Shown: positions 34,864 to 45,150, numbered from the stretch's first letter. The stretch: 64,000 nt of DNA from Taishania sp037189645 (GCA_037189645.1 JBBCIY010000001.1:1-64000); one strand, 5' to 3'. Notes: generated by a model not told the origin, from the letters alone. A program made the numbers and translations.

Positions 34864-37851
34864 ATGAAAAAGATCCTGGTTTTAATTGCTCTGTTAAATA
34901 CGATATTTATCAATGAACTTTATTCACAATGTAATGTAAATACTACCGTCTGTTCCGTTACAGGAAATACAGCCGGACCGTTTACATTTCAAAATCCCTC
35001 AGGAAATCCATCTACCTGTCTGGATTTTATAAACGGGAACACCTCTAATTACGCCTATATTGTTTTGTATATTACACAAACGGGAAACCTGGATTTGCTG
35101 ATCCAGGGTAATAACGCAGGTACAGGGTGTCTGGACGTTGCCATTTTTAATATTACGGGCCAAACCAATCCTTGTTCCAGTATGTCCCCGGCAACGCAGA
35201 TTGCATGCAACTACGTGGCTCCATGTGTGGGATGTGCTGAATTTGGAAGTGGAGGATTAGGTTGTCCTGCGGTCGTCAATCCCGGTCAGGTTACAGCCGG
35301 GAGTGTGATCATGATATTGGTTGAAGACTACAGCGATGCTCAGAATTCCTTCACAATGACAATCGGGAACGGACCCAATAGTGCTCAGACAGGAATTCCC
35401 GATGCAACCATTAATCCTGCATCATTAGGGCCTTTCTGTGCAACGGATGGACTAAAGCAGATTACAGCCTCAAACATGGGAGGAACGTGGTCCGGACCGG
35501 GAATGTCTGCAAATGGGATGTTCAATCCTGCTGTTGCCGGGCCGGGTGTACACACGATTAATTATTCCATCGGGGTTGCTCCGTGCAACTCGTCTTCTTC
35601 TGCCCAGATTACGGTTGGTTCCATCGCGGTTAATAATATGAATGTCGGAGCATGCCAGCAGGGCGGTACATATAATGTTACCGGAGATATAAATGTATTG
35701 CAACCACCTGCAACCGGAGACCTGGTTGTTGAAAGTTGTGACGGAACCCAGGTAGTAGTGGCTTCCGCTCCGTTTACGGCAGGCTCCTATCCGTTTAACC
35801 TGGGAGGATTGTCGGCGAATGGTGCGGCTTGTGACATCCACGCGTATTTTACGGGCTCCGATTGCTCACATATTTTAACCTATACAGCTCCTACATGCCC
35901 TCCATCTTGTGGATTTACAAACGCTGTAGCTAATGCTTCCGGGTGTCAGCCGGGAAATACATTCGATGTTACCGGGACGTTAAGCTTCCTGAACGCACCT
36001 GCGACCGGGCAGTTAATCGTAGAGGATTGCAATGGAAATTCCTTGTCATTTAACCCTCCGTTTGTCAGCCCGCTTCCCTTTTCATTCAATTCTTTAACTC
36101 CGGATGGACAAAGCTGTTCTGTATCTGCTCATTTCACAGCGGAACCGTCGTGCAGCATAAGTACAAGCTATACGTCACCTGCCATTCCTGTTGTTTCGGC
36201 AAGTAATGACAGTGACATCTGCCAGGGAGGAACTGCCAACCTCACGGCTTCAGGCGCTACCACTTATACATGGGATAATGGCGCAGGCACTAGTGATAAT
36301 GTGAGTGTATCGCCCACGCAGACGACAACTTATACGGTAACGGGTACCACAAATGGCTGTACCGCGACAGACCAGGTGACTGTAACTGTCAACAGTGATC
36401 TGGTCCTGACAATGAGCCCGGATGTGGAAATCTGCCAGGGTGAATCAACAACGATCTCTGTTTCAGGAGGAGATTCTTATATGTGGGATAATAACCTGGG
36501 GGTAGGATCGTCTCATACGGTCTCACCAGCTGCAACTACCACTTATTCTGTAACAGGAACCGATGTCAATGGCTGTACGGGAACGGATCAGGTAGTGGTA
36601 ACGGTAAATCCTATTCCGGTTGTTTACGCGTCCAATGTTGCGACCTGTGAATCGGAAAGTGTAGTGATTATCGCGGCAGGGGCACAGACCTATACCTGGT
36701 CGCCTTCAATTCATTTGAGCAGTACGGCTGGAGAGATGGTTACTTTTACTCCGGGCGATTCAAGAATATATACAATTGTCGGAACAGATGGTAACGGATG
36801 TGAGGGAAGTACAACCGTTTCGGTTACCGTCCATCCGGATCCTGTTGTAGAAGCCGGAAATGATGTGATTGAATGTGAAGGGAACCAGATCACATTGTCA
36901 GCGACCGGGGCAGGACCGGGAGGACAATATACCTGGGACAATTATGTGGTGAACGGAGTACCGTTCATTCCTCCGGTAGGAAGCACTGTATATTCAGTAG
37001 TTGCTACCACCGCGCAAGGATGTACAGGTACGGATACTCTGACTGTTACAGTGGATGCTCTTCCGGAAATCAGTTTTACTGCTGTTCAGGATCAGAATTG
37101 TGTGCCGGTTGTAGCGGTATTTACAAACACTTCACCTGCGGGATCCAATTGTCTTTGGTCGTTCGATAATGGGCAAACGGTTGTGGGATGCGGTCCTGTG
37201 ACTCAGACATTCAACCATCCGGGAATCTTCGGAGCTTCGTTGCAGATGGAGTCCGACAATGGTTGTGTTGCCCTGTTGTACCGGGATTCAATGGTTCTTG
37301 TAGATGCGATCCCCGAAGCGGCATTCACTCCGTCGCCGGCTGTATTTGAGCTGTCCAATACGCAGGTGAATTTCAAGAATAATTCAACGGGGGCGACTTC
37401 TTATATCTGGGATTTCGGAGTAGGAGGGGCTTATTCAGATGAGGTAAATCCTTCTTATACCTATCCGGAGGAAGTGGCTTCGTATGTCGTTACCCTGATC
37501 GCTATTTCCGAATCAGGGTGCAGGGATACGACGGAGTACCCTGTCAGATCGGAGGAAGACCTGATCTTTTTTATTCCCAACACCTTTACACCCGATGGGG
37601 ATGAGTTCAACCAGACATTCTTACCGGTCTTCACCTCAGGATTCGATCCGTATGACTATAAGCTGATGATCTTTAACCGCTGGGGAGAAATGGTGTTTGA
37701 ATCAAATGATGCTTCCGTTGGCTGGAAAGGAACATATGGCGTGAATGGAAAGATCTGCCAGGATGGAATGTACAGCTGGAAGATTGAATTCAAGACGATT
37801 AAAAACGACGAACGTAAGATGTACGTGGGACATATAAATTTAATCCGTTAA
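34864..37851 (+). CDS. Giant secreted protein with Ig-like/PKD domains and T9SS type B sorting domain
   Basis: A 995-residue T9SS substrate. Signal peptide about 1-21; an N-terminal disulfide-rich beta domain (about 25-170; many Cys); an Ig-like stretch with two Cys-containing units of about 95 residues (about 255-440); four Ig-like units of about 72 residues of the YTWDNGxG/TTTYTVTGT type (about 440-740); a PKD domain (about 820-890); and a CHU_C domain (about 899-995; FIPNTFTPDGDEFNQTF, FNRWGEMVFES, GHINLIR). Probably surface-anchored; no catalytic motif seen. Paired with the small secreted protein just upstream. Its C-terminus is very similar to that of the 2198-residue protein downstream. 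Confidence 0.92.
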   Translation: MKKILVLIALLNTIFINELYSQCNVNTTVCSVTGNTAGPFTFQNPSGNPSTCLDFINGNTSNYAYIVLYITQTGNLDLLIQGNNAGTGCLDVAIFNITGQTNPCSSMSPATQIACNYVAPCVGCAEFGSGGLGCPAVVNPGQVTAGSVIMILVEDYSDAQNSFTMTIGNGPNSAQTGIPDATINPASLGPFCATDGLKQITASNMGGTWSGPGMSANGMFNPAVAGPGVHTINYSIGVAPCNSSSSAQITVGSIAVNNMNVGACQQGGTYNVTGDINVLQPPATGDLVVESCDGTQVVVASAPFTAGSYPFNLGGLSANGAACDIHAYFTGSDCSHILTYTAPTCPPSCGFTNAVANASGCQPGNTFDVTGTLSFLNAPATGQLIVEDCNGNSLSFNPPFVSPLPFSFNSLTPDGQSCSVSAHFTAEPSCSISTSYTSPAIPVVSASNDSDICQGGTANLTASGATTYTWDNGAGTSDNVSVSPTQTTTYTVTGTTNGCTATDQVTVTVNSDLVLTMSPDVEICQGESTTISVSGGDSYMWDNNLGVGSSHTVSPAATTTYSVTGTDVNGCTGTDQVVVTVNPIPVVYASNVATCESESVVIIAAGAQTYTWSPSIHLSSTAGEMVTFTPGDSRIYTIVGTDGNGCEGSTTVSVTVHPDPVVEAGNDVIECEGNQITLSATGAGPGGQYTWDNYVVNGVPFIPPVGSTVYSVVATTAQGCTGTDTLTVTVDALPEISFTAVQDQNCVPVVAVFTNTSPAGSNCLWSFDNGQTVVGCGPVTQTFNHPGIFGASLQMESDNGCVALLYRDSMVLVDAIPEAAFTPSPAVFELSNTQVNFKNNSTGATSYIWDFGVGGAYSDEVNPSYTYPEEVASYVVTLIAISESGCRDTTEYPVRSEEDLIFFIPNTFTPDGDEFNQTFLPVFTSGFDPYDYKLMIFNRWGEMVFESNDASVGWKGTYGVNGKICQDGMYSWKIEFKTIKNDERKMYVGHINLIR

Positions 37852-37873
37852 AACTGGCTACTATGATTACTTG

Positions 37874-37907
37874 AAAACCCGTTTCAAATTCTTGGAACGG
37901 GTTTTTT
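37874..37907 (+). terminator. Intrinsic terminator after the first giant substrate gene
   Basis: AAAACCCGTT and AACGGGTTTT pair perfectly over 10 bp with a 12-base loop, followed by T residues. It separates the two small-protein/giant-protein pairs into two transcription units. Confidence 0.9.
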
Positions 37908-37974
37908 ATATTATCCTTTTGTTTAGAATGTATGAAGATTTTCATCCGGGGACACGCTATATACATTCTCACCT

Positions 37975-37982
37975 TATCTTTG
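37975..37982 (+). promoter_or_regulatory. -7 promoter element for the second small/giant pair
   Basis: TATCTTTG is a perfect TAnnTTTG match about 78 bases upstream of the 38060 ATG, after the terminator at 37874. No clear -33 TTG is seen. Confidence 0.45.
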
Positions 37983-38059
37983 GTAAATAGAAGGAAAAAT
38001 ACGATTGTTATTCGGTAAGAATTCCCATATTTATTAAACCCAAAAATAAAATTTTCTCT

Positions 38060-38440
38060 ATGAAAGGATTCTACTTATTTCTATGTTTTTTGCCATTTGC
38101 CTTTACAGTAAAGGGGCAGATTTCCCACGAAGGGCTGACCGGTTTGAGCGCAGGCGTTCATGAAGAACATGACTTTGCTCCTGTCAAAGCCGTTCAGGCC
38201 GCTTCCGGAGATACATACCGCTTCATCTTTGAAAGGTCTGTGATACCGGATCCGGAATTGAAAGAATCCCAGAGAGAACGATTTGAAAGAGTGGACGGTT
38301 TTGTAGCGTTAGGTGATGAATCGGGAGAGGTAGTAATAACAGTGCGTACGGATATGGATGAGAAGGACCTGGTAAGGATACTGCTTATAGCGACCCGGCT
38401 TTACGGCTATGTCGGCTTTAAAATTTCACAAGTAAACTAA
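38060..38440 (+). CDS. Small secreted protein paired with a giant T9SS substrate (copy 2)
   Basis: A 126-residue protein with a signal peptide (cleavage near VKGQ, residue 20). The mature part shares with the 34506 product the order SGDxYxF, an R-ERV-G turn, a short beta pair and a C-terminal KDLxRxLLxxxRLxGY helix ending close to the C-terminus. It has a more acidic N-terminal part (HEEHDFAPVK). It precedes the 2198-residue T9SS substrate gene by 24 bases. No sorting domain, no enzymatic motif and no family that I recognise. Confidence 0.75.
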   Translation: MKGFYLFLCFLPFAFTVKGQISHEGLTGLSAGVHEEHDFAPVKAVQAASGDTYRFIFERSVIPDPELKESQRERFERVDGFVALGDESGEVVITVRTDMDEKDLVRILLIATRLYGYVGFKISQVN

Positions 38441-38464
38441 AGTTATCATCTAATAAGAACTACA

Positions 38465-41400
38465 ATGCTTACTATCAGAATATTACTCATCGTATTCAGT
38501 GTTTTACTTTTAACGGGAAATGCTTTCTCCCAGATTACACTGAACCAGACTACCGTCAACAATTATGTCGCCACGATTTGCGGACCGGGGATCACTTTTT
38601 CCAATGCGACACTTACCGGGGATGACCGGGCTATTGCGAATTTTGCCGGAGGGACTTCAGGAGGATTGGGAGCAACAATGAATTCGGGAGTGGTCATGAG
38701 CACCGGGTTTGTGAATGCTGCAGGCACATTGCAGGGAGGAGCAGGGGTACACCGGTCAGATAATAACAGTGGACCATCTATTCCCGAACTGAATGCAATT
38801 GCAGGAGCAGGGACGAATGACGGAATTATTTTAGAATTTGACTTTATACCGATTACAAACCAGATTAATGTGAATTTTCAGTTTGGTTCGGAAGAATACA
38901 ACGAATATGTCAACGGGGGATACAACGATGCTTTTGCATTTTTTATAAGCGGTCCGGGAATTGTCGGAACTCCCAACATTGCTGTTGTGCCCGGGGTAGG
39001 AACCCCTGTAACAATTGATAATATCAACCGCGGGTATGCCGCTGGTTGCGGGACCGGTTGTACGAACTGCGCGTTTTATAACGATAACTGTACAAGCGCT
39101 TTCAATAACTGTATGGATGGCTTTACCACCATGCTGACAGCTTCACAGGCGGTTATTCCCTGTTCTACCTATCACATTCGCCTGATGATAGCGGACGGAG
39201 GAGATTCCATTTATGATTCCTGGGTGTTTGTCCAGGAGAACGGGTTGTTTGCCGTCGGGGATCCTCCTGTAACATTCCTTGCTACCAGTGGCGTTGGAAA
39301 TGGTGTTGTCCCTGAAGGATGTGAAAATTCTTACCTGACGTTCTCCATTCCCGATCCTTTGGGAACGCCTTATTCGTTCAACGTAACATGGGGTGGAACG
39401 GCAACGCCCGGAGTCGATTACGATGCGCTTCCGTCGGTCATAACGATCCCGGCAGGAGCAACAAGCATAGACATTCCGGTAAATGTATATTTTGACGGAA
39501 TTGCGGAGGGAATGGAAACGATTACCTGTACCTATCCTGCAACTGTCTGCGATATCGGGCAGGCAACCATTACCATCGAAGATGCTCATCCGCTTGCTGT
39601 CACAGCAAGTGCTGATGTATTTATGTGCGGTGCGTCAGGCGTGCCTGTTTCAGCAGCTTCGACCGGGGGCTCGGGTACGATCACCTATACGTGGGACAAT
39701 GGAGCGGGAACAGGGACGCCGGTTACGGTAAGCCCTGCTTCAACAACCACTTATACCGTAACTGCAACGGATCAGTGCGGACATACGGACACTGACCAGG
39801 TAGTTGTGAATGTTACTGACTTTACGGCATTGACAGCTGTACCATCCAATTGTAACGCGGGAAATCAATACACTGTTTCCGGAACGGTCTCGTTCACTGC
39901 AGCACCGCCAGCAGGCACACTTACGATCGCCAGCTCCTGCGGAGGTTCACAAGTATTCAGTGCTCCGTTTACTTCACCTGTTTCATATACACTTACAGGT
40001 TTAGCTGCAGATGGAGCAAATTGTACCGTCACAGCTTCATTTGGGCCGGACTGTGAAATTTCTCAAACGTATACGGCACCTTCTCTTCCGGCTGTAGATG
40101 CGGGAGTTGATGTTGCTGTTTGTACAGGCGATGTAACAACGCTTACTGCTACGGGAGCAGCAACTTATTCATGGGATAATGGCCTGGGGTCGGGAAATTC
40201 TCATACGGTTTCTCCAGTGTCTGCGACGACCTATACTGTAATCGGAACAGCGGCAAACGGATGCACAGGAACGGACCAGGTAGTGGTAACGGTAAATTCT
40301 CTTCCGGTTATCACGGCCAGCCCGGACATTTCCATCTGTAACGGATCTTCTTCGACGATTTCAGCTTCAGGAGGGACATCTTATACGTGGGACAATGGTT
40401 TGGGGAGCGGTAGTTCACACACAGTCTTGCCCGCAGCGACTACAACCTATACTGTAACAGGAACAGATGCCAATGGTTGTGTGAATACGGACCAGGTAAC
40501 AGTAACTGTCAATCCTTTGCCGGTAATTGCAGCCAGTGCGGATAGTTCAATCTGTATTGGTTCTTCGGCAACGATTTCGGTTTCAGGGGGAGTATCATAT
40601 ACATGGGATAATGGTCTGGGATCCGGAAATGCGCATACGGTTTCTCCAGCAGCCACGACAACCTATACCGTAACAGGGACAGATGCCAATGGTTGCATGA
40701 ACACAGATCAGGTAACGATAACCGTCAACCCATTGCCTTCGATTGTGGCAAGTATTGATGAATCGATCTGTGATCAGTCTTCCACCATCATTTCTGCCAG
40801 CGGAGGAAATTCCTATTCGTGGAATAATGGATTGGGCAGCGGCAGCTCCCATACCGTATCACCAGCCTCAACAACCACTTACACGGTAACAGGTACGGAT
40901 GTAAATGGATGTATAAATACCGATCAGGTAGTTATAACGGTTCTTCCGTTGCCTGCAGCGACCATTTCAGGCACGATCACCGTGTGTCAGGAAGACGTTG
41001 CACCTGTGATTACCTTTGAAGGAACGAACGGCTCATCTGATTATGCATTCACGTATTCATTGAACGGCGGAACCTCCCAGACGATTACAACTTCGGGAAC
41101 CAACGAGGCAGTTATTACCGTTCCGACGACTACGTCCGGGACATTTACCTACGTGCTTCAAAGTGTGGAAGACGTCGCTACAGGTTGTTCCCAGTCACAG
41201 TCCGGTACGGCTGCCGTGACCGTTAACCCGTTACCTGACGCTACGATTGCAGGTACGGTCACTGTGTGCCAGGAGGATGCAGCACCTGTTATTACTTTTG
41301 AAGGAAGTAACAGCAGTACCGACTATACGTTTAGTTATTCTGTTAATAATGGAACGACTCAGACGATTACGGCCAGTGGAACCAATACAGCTACCGTTTC

Positions 41401-44400
41401 TGTGCCAACGACAACTGCCGGAACGTTCGTCTACGAATTGATCAATGTTTCTGACCCGGCGACAGGTTGTAACCGTGCCATCAATGAAATCCAGACAGTG
41501 ACTGTAAACCCGTTGCCCGACGCCACGATAGCAGGTACGATCACTGTATGCCAGCAGGACGCTGAGCCAGTGATAACTTTTGAAGGAAGTAACAGCAGTA
41601 CCGACTATACGTTTAGCTATTCTGTTAATAATGGAACGCCCCAGACGATTACATCCAGCGGAAGTAACATTGCTACCGTTTCCGTGCCAACGACAGTAGC
41701 CGGAACGTTCGTCTACGAATTGATCAATGTTTCTGACCCGGCGACAGGTTGTAACCGCGACATCAATGAGACCCAGACAGTGACCGTTAATCCATTGCCT
41801 GACGCCACGATAGCAGGTACGATCACTGTATGCCAGGAGGATGCAGCACCTGTGATTACTTTTGAAGGGAGTAACAGCAGTGCTGACTATACGTTTAGCT
41901 ATTCTGTTAATAATGGAACAGCCCAGACGATTACAGCCAGCGGAAGTAACACTGCGACCGTTTCCGTTCCAACGACAGCAGCCGGAACGTTCGTCTACGA
42001 ATTGATCAATGTTTCTGACCCGGCGACAGGTTGTAGCCGTGACATCAATGAAACCCAGACAGTGACTGTAAACCCGTTGCCGGCAGCGACTATTTCAGGC
42101 ACGATCACCGTATGCCAGGAAGATGTTGCACCTGTGGTTACCTTTGAAGGAACGAACGGTTCATCTGATTATACCTTCACCTATTCGTTGAACGGCGGAG
42201 CTTCCCAGACGATCACAACTTCAGGAACCAACGAGGCAGTTATTACCGTTCCGACGACTACGTCCGGTACATTCACCTACGTGCTTCAAAGCGTGGAAGA
42301 CGTCGCTACAGGTTGTTCCCAGTCACAATCCGGTACGGCTACCGTGACCGTTAACCCGTTACCTGATGCTACGATTGTAGGAACAATCATCGTTTGCCAG
42401 CAGGACGCTTCGCCAGTGATAACTTTTGAAGGAAGTAACAGCAGTACCGACTATACGTTTAGCTATTCTGTTAATAATGGAACGGTCCAGACGATTATAT
42501 CCAGCGGAAGTAACATTGCTACCGTTTCCGTGCCAACCACAACCGCCGGAACCTTTGTCTACGAATTGATCAATGTTTCTGATCCGTCAACTGGTTGTAA
42601 CCGCGACATCAATGAAACCCAGACAGTGACTGTAAACCCGTTGCCTGCAGCGACTATTTCAGGCACGATCACCGTATGCCAGGAAGATGTTGCACCTGTG
42701 GTTACTTTTGAAGGAACGAACGGTTCATCTGATTATACCTTCACATATTCATTGAACGGCGGAGCTTCCCAGACGATCACAACTTCAGGAACCAACGAGG
42801 CAGTTATTACCGTTCCGACGACTACATCCGGTACATTCACCTACGTGCTTCAAAGCGTGGAAGACGTCGCTACAGGTTGTTTCCAGTCACAATCCGGTAC
42901 GGCTACCGTGACCGTTAACCCGTTACCTGACGCTACGATAGCAGGTACGATCACCGTGTGCCAGGAGGACGCTGCGCCAGTGATAACTTTTGAAGGAACC
43001 AATAGCAGCGATGCGTATGTATTTACTTATTCGATCAATAACGGTACATCTCAGACGATTACAGCCAGCGGAAGTAACACTGCGACCGTTTCCGTGCCAA
43101 CCACAACCGCCGGAACCTTCGTCTACGAATTGATCAATGTTTCTGACCCGTCAACTGGTTGTAACCGTGACATCAATGAAATCCAGACAGTGACTGTAAA
43201 CCCGCTGCCGACAGCTTCCATATCCGGTACTGTGGTTGTTTGTCAGGGAGAAGCGGCGCAACAAATTACAATTGAAGGAGCGAACGGATCGTCAGATTAC
43301 CAGTTTGTGTATTCATTGAATAACGGATCGCAGCAGGTGGCAACAACTTCAGGTTCATCAACTATTTCAATCACGGTTCCAACAACAATTACCGGAACGT
43401 ATGTGTATACATTACATTCGGTAGAAGATATTTCAACAGGCTGTATCCGGAACCTGAGCGACTCTGCAATGGTCACTGTAAATCCGTCACCGGATGCTAC
43501 GATCTCGGGAACCGCTGAAGTCTGCCAGGGAGCTGCTGAACCGGTAATCACATTTGAAGGAACCAACAGCACGCAGGATTTCTTGTTTAGCTATAATGTT
43601 AACGGAACTCCCCAGTCGTTGACTGCAAGCGGGACAGACACTGCAACAGCTAACCAGTCAACAGCTGTTCCGGGGACTTATGTTTACACACTGACCAATG
43701 TAACGGATCCTTCTACAGGGTGTTCCAGTGATTTGAACTTGACCGCTACCGTTGTGATAAAAGCCTTGCCGGTTGCCACTATTTCTGCTCCTGTTGAAGC
43801 ATGCCATTTTGATATGGTTCTGCCGGAAGTTCATTTTGAAGGAGCGGACGGAGATGCACCTTACCTGTTTACTTATAATATCAATGGGGGTGCAGACCAG
43901 TATGCTACGTCCAATGGTGGTTCAACAGTGATCTTCCCGGTAACGACCGGAACAGTCGGAACATTCATTTATACGATCACGTACATCCGGGAAGGAAGCT
44001 TGCTGGAATGTCAGCAAACACAGAATGTATCGACCATTGTAACGATTCACGATCTGCCATCTGTTTCGGCAGGTAGCGATTTTTCAGTATGCGCAGGACA
44101 GCCTGTTACCCTTTCAGGGTCCGGTGCAGCTACCTATGTATGGGATAACGGAGTGACCAATAACGCAGCGTTCACACCGTCTAATACGGCTACTTATACG
44201 GTAACGGGAACTGATAATAACGGATGTTCTGCGTCGGATGAAATTACCGTAACCATCGTGCCGATTCCTGACATGGATTTTGAAGGAGAAAATCTTTACG
44301 GGTGTCAGCCTGTGACCGCCACATTTACGAATATGTCCTCCGGAAACCTCACCGACTGCAAGTGGTATTTCGGAAACGGAGAAGTAGTGGAAGGATGTGG

Positions 44401-45061
44401 TACTGTTTCTTCAACGTTTGAAAATCCGGGATGTTTTGATGTAACATTGGTGGTAAGCACACCGGAAGGATGTACGAATACACTCACTGTAACTGATTTC
44501 GTGTGTGTGGAATCACAACCTGTTGCCGATTTTAACCCCGTTCCGGATGAATTGACAACTTACAACTGGGAAACTCAACTGGAAAATCTGTCACTTGGGG
44601 CAGACCACTATGAATGGAATTTTGGAGATGGTTCTGCACTGAGCTCTGAACATTCACCGACCCACTCTTTTCCAAATGAAACAGGTGGTGTGTATACAAT
44701 AACACTGGTGGCATCAACGAACGCAGGATGCGTCGATACAGCTTATTATACCATCGAACTGAAGGATGAACTGCTGTTTTTCGTGCCGAATACATTCACT
44801 CCTGACGGGGATAATCATAACAATACCTTCCTGCCTGTATTTACTTCCGGTTACGATCCGTACGGATACACATTAATGGTCTTTAACCGGTGGGGAGAAA
44901 TGATCTTCGAATCACATGACGCGTCAGTGGGGTGGGACGGAACGTATGGTGTGGACGGTAAGATCTGTCAGAATGGTACATACACGTGGAAGATAGAAGT
45001 GAAAACGACGATGTCGGACGAACGTAAAATGTTTGTCGGACACATCAACCTATTGAGGTGA
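38465..45061 (+). CDS. Very large repeat protein: choice-of-anchor L, Calx-beta-like, Ig-like repeats, T9SS type B sorting domain
   Basis: A 2198-residue T9SS substrate. Signal peptide about 1-23; a 'choice-of-anchor L' domain (about 25-270; FQFGSEEYNEYV, and a Cys cluster near residue 200); a Calx-beta-like unit (about 275-375; TATPGVDYDALP); Ig-like segments to 540; four 72-residue repeats (541-828); eleven repeats of about 94 residues (828-1862); another Ig-like unit (about 1865-1935); two PKD-like domains; and CHU_C (about 2101-2198; VPNTFTPDGDNHNNTF, GHINLLR). No catalytic motif. Very likely a long surface adhesin or matrix fibre. It is paired with the small secreted protein at 38060. 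Confidence 0.93.
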   Translation: MLTIRILLIVFSVLLLTGNAFSQITLNQTTVNNYVATICGPGITFSNATLTGDDRAIANFAGGTSGGLGATMNSGVVMSTGFVNAAGTLQGGAGVHRSDNNSGPSIPELNAIAGAGTNDGIILEFDFIPITNQINVNFQFGSEEYNEYVNGGYNDAFAFFISGPGIVGTPNIAVVPGVGTPVTIDNINRGYAAGCGTGCTNCAFYNDNCTSAFNNCMDGFTTMLTASQAVIPCSTYHIRLMIADGGDSIYDSWVFVQENGLFAVGDPPVTFLATSGVGNGVVPEGCENSYLTFSIPDPLGTPYSFNVTWGGTATPGVDYDALPSVITIPAGATSIDIPVNVYFDGIAEGMETITCTYPATVCDIGQATITIEDAHPLAVTASADVFMCGASGVPVSAASTGGSGTITYTWDNGAGTGTPVTVSPASTTTYTVTATDQCGHTDTDQVVVNVTDFTALTAVPSNCNAGNQYTVSGTVSFTAAPPAGTLTIASSCGGSQVFSAPFTSPVSYTLTGLAADGANCTVTASFGPDCEISQTYTAPSLPAVDAGVDVAVCTGDVTTLTATGAATYSWDNGLGSGNSHTVSPVSATTYTVIGTAANGCTGTDQVVVTVNSLPVITASPDISICNGSSSTISASGGTSYTWDNGLGSGSSHTVLPAATTTYTVTGTDANGCVNTDQVTVTVNPLPVIAASADSSICIGSSATISVSGGVSYTWDNGLGSGNAHTVSPAATTTYTVTGTDANGCMNTDQVTITVNPLPSIVASIDESICDQSSTIISASGGNSYSWNNGLGSGSSHTVSPASTTTYTVTGTDVNGCINTDQVVITVLPLPAATISGTITVCQEDVAPVITFEGTNGSSDYAFTYSLNGGTSQTITTSGTNEAVITVPTTTSGTFTYVLQSVEDVATGCSQSQSGTAAVTVNPLPDATIAGTVTVCQEDAAPVITFEGSNSSTDYTFSYSVNNGTTQTITASGTNTATVSVPTTTAGTFVYELINVSDPATGCNRAINEIQTVTVNPLPDATIAGTITVCQQDAEPVITFEGSNSSTDYTFSYSVNNGTPQTITSSGSNIATVSVPTTVAGTFVYELINVSDPATGCNRDINETQTVTVNPLPDATIAGTITVCQEDAAPVITFEGSNSSADYTFSYSVNNGTAQTITASGSNTATVSVPTTAAGTFVYELINVSDPATGCSRDINETQTVTVNPLPAATISGTITVCQEDVAPVVTFEGTNGSSDYTFTYSLNGGASQTITTSGTNEAVITVPTTTSGTFTYVLQSVEDVATGCSQSQSGTATVTVNPLPDATIVGTIIVCQQDASPVITFEGSNSSTDYTFSYSVNNGTVQTIISSGSNIATVSVPTTTAGTFVYELINVSDPSTGCNRDINETQTVTVNPLPAATISGTITVCQEDVAPVVTFEGTNGSSDYTFTYSLNGGASQTITTSGTNEAVITVPTTTSGTFTYVLQSVEDVATGCFQSQSGTATVTVNPLPDATIAGTITVCQEDAAPVITFEGTNSSDAYVFTYSINNGTSQTITASGSNTATVSVPTTTAGTFVYELINVSDPSTGCNRDINEIQTVTVNPLPTASISGTVVVCQGEAAQQITIEGANGSSDYQFVYSLNNGSQQVATTSGSSTISITVPTTITGTYVYTLHSVEDISTGCIRNLSDSAMVTVNPSPDATISGTAEVCQGAAEPVITFEGTNSTQDFLFSYNVNGTPQSLTASGTDTATANQSTAVPGTYVYTLTNVTDPSTGCSSDLNLTATVVIKALPVATISAPVEACHFDMVLPEVHFEGADGDAPYLFTYNINGGADQYATSNGGSTVIFPVTTGTVGTFIYTITYIREGSLLECQQTQNVSTIVTIHDLPSVSAGSDFSVCAGQPVTLSGSGAATYVWDNGVTNNAAFTPSNTATYTVTGTDNNGCSASDEITVTIVPIPDMDFEGENLYGCQPVTATFTNMSSGNLTDCKWYFGNGEVVEGCGTVSSTFENPGCFDVTLVVSTPEGCTNTLTVTDFVCVESQPVADFNPVPDELTTYNWETQLENLSLGADHYEWNFGDGSALSSEHSPTHSFPNETGGVYTITLVASTNAGCVDTAYYTIELKDELLFFVPNTFTPDGDNHNNTFLPVFTSGYDPYGYTLMVFNRWGEMIFESHDASVGWDGTYGVDGKICQNGTYTWKIEVKTTMSDERKMFVGHINLLR
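40085..40948 (+). repeat. Four tandem 216-bp (72-residue) coding repeats
   Basis: Unit starts are at 40085, 40301, 40517 and 40733. Each encodes an Ig-like unit with a central YTWDNGLGSG and TTTYTVTGTD and one pair of cysteines. The in-frame period is constant. Related units occur in the neighbouring giant gene at about 36200-36610. Confidence 0.85.
40946..44050 (+). repeat. Eleven tandem ~282-bp (94-residue) coding repeats of two types
   Basis: Unit starts are 40946, 41228, 41510, 41792, 42074, 42356, 42638, 42920, 43202, 43484 and 43763. Units 1, 5, 7 and 9 are type A (TYSLNGG, LQSVEDVATGC); units 2, 3, 4, 6, 8 and 10 are type B (SYSVNNGT, ELINVSDPATGC); unit 11 is divergent. Units 1-10 have the order A B B B A B A B A B. 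Units 5 and 7 differ at about seven of 282 bases by eye. Each unit has two cysteines. Confidence 0.88.
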
Positions 45062-45102
45062 GAAAGAGGTAAAGTGATCCATTGTTCCGGGTAAATCAGC
45101 TG

Positions 45103-45150
45103 CCGGGTATCAATTATCTGTATCGGAATCATCTGATAATTGATATCTGG
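45103..45150. terminator. Inverted repeat between convergent genes, possible terminator
   Basis: TATCAATTATC (45108-45118) and GATAATTGATA (45135-45145) pair perfectly, and the stem extends to about 16 bp with two G-U pairs. The loop is 16 bases. There is no long T run. The position between the ends of the giant gene and the HPP gene suggests termination for both. Confidence 0.6.

Noticed and set aside
40946..44050. Regular direct repeats that might look like a CRISPR array
   Set aside because: The units are 282 bases, in frame, translated into Ig-like domains, and have no spacer structure.
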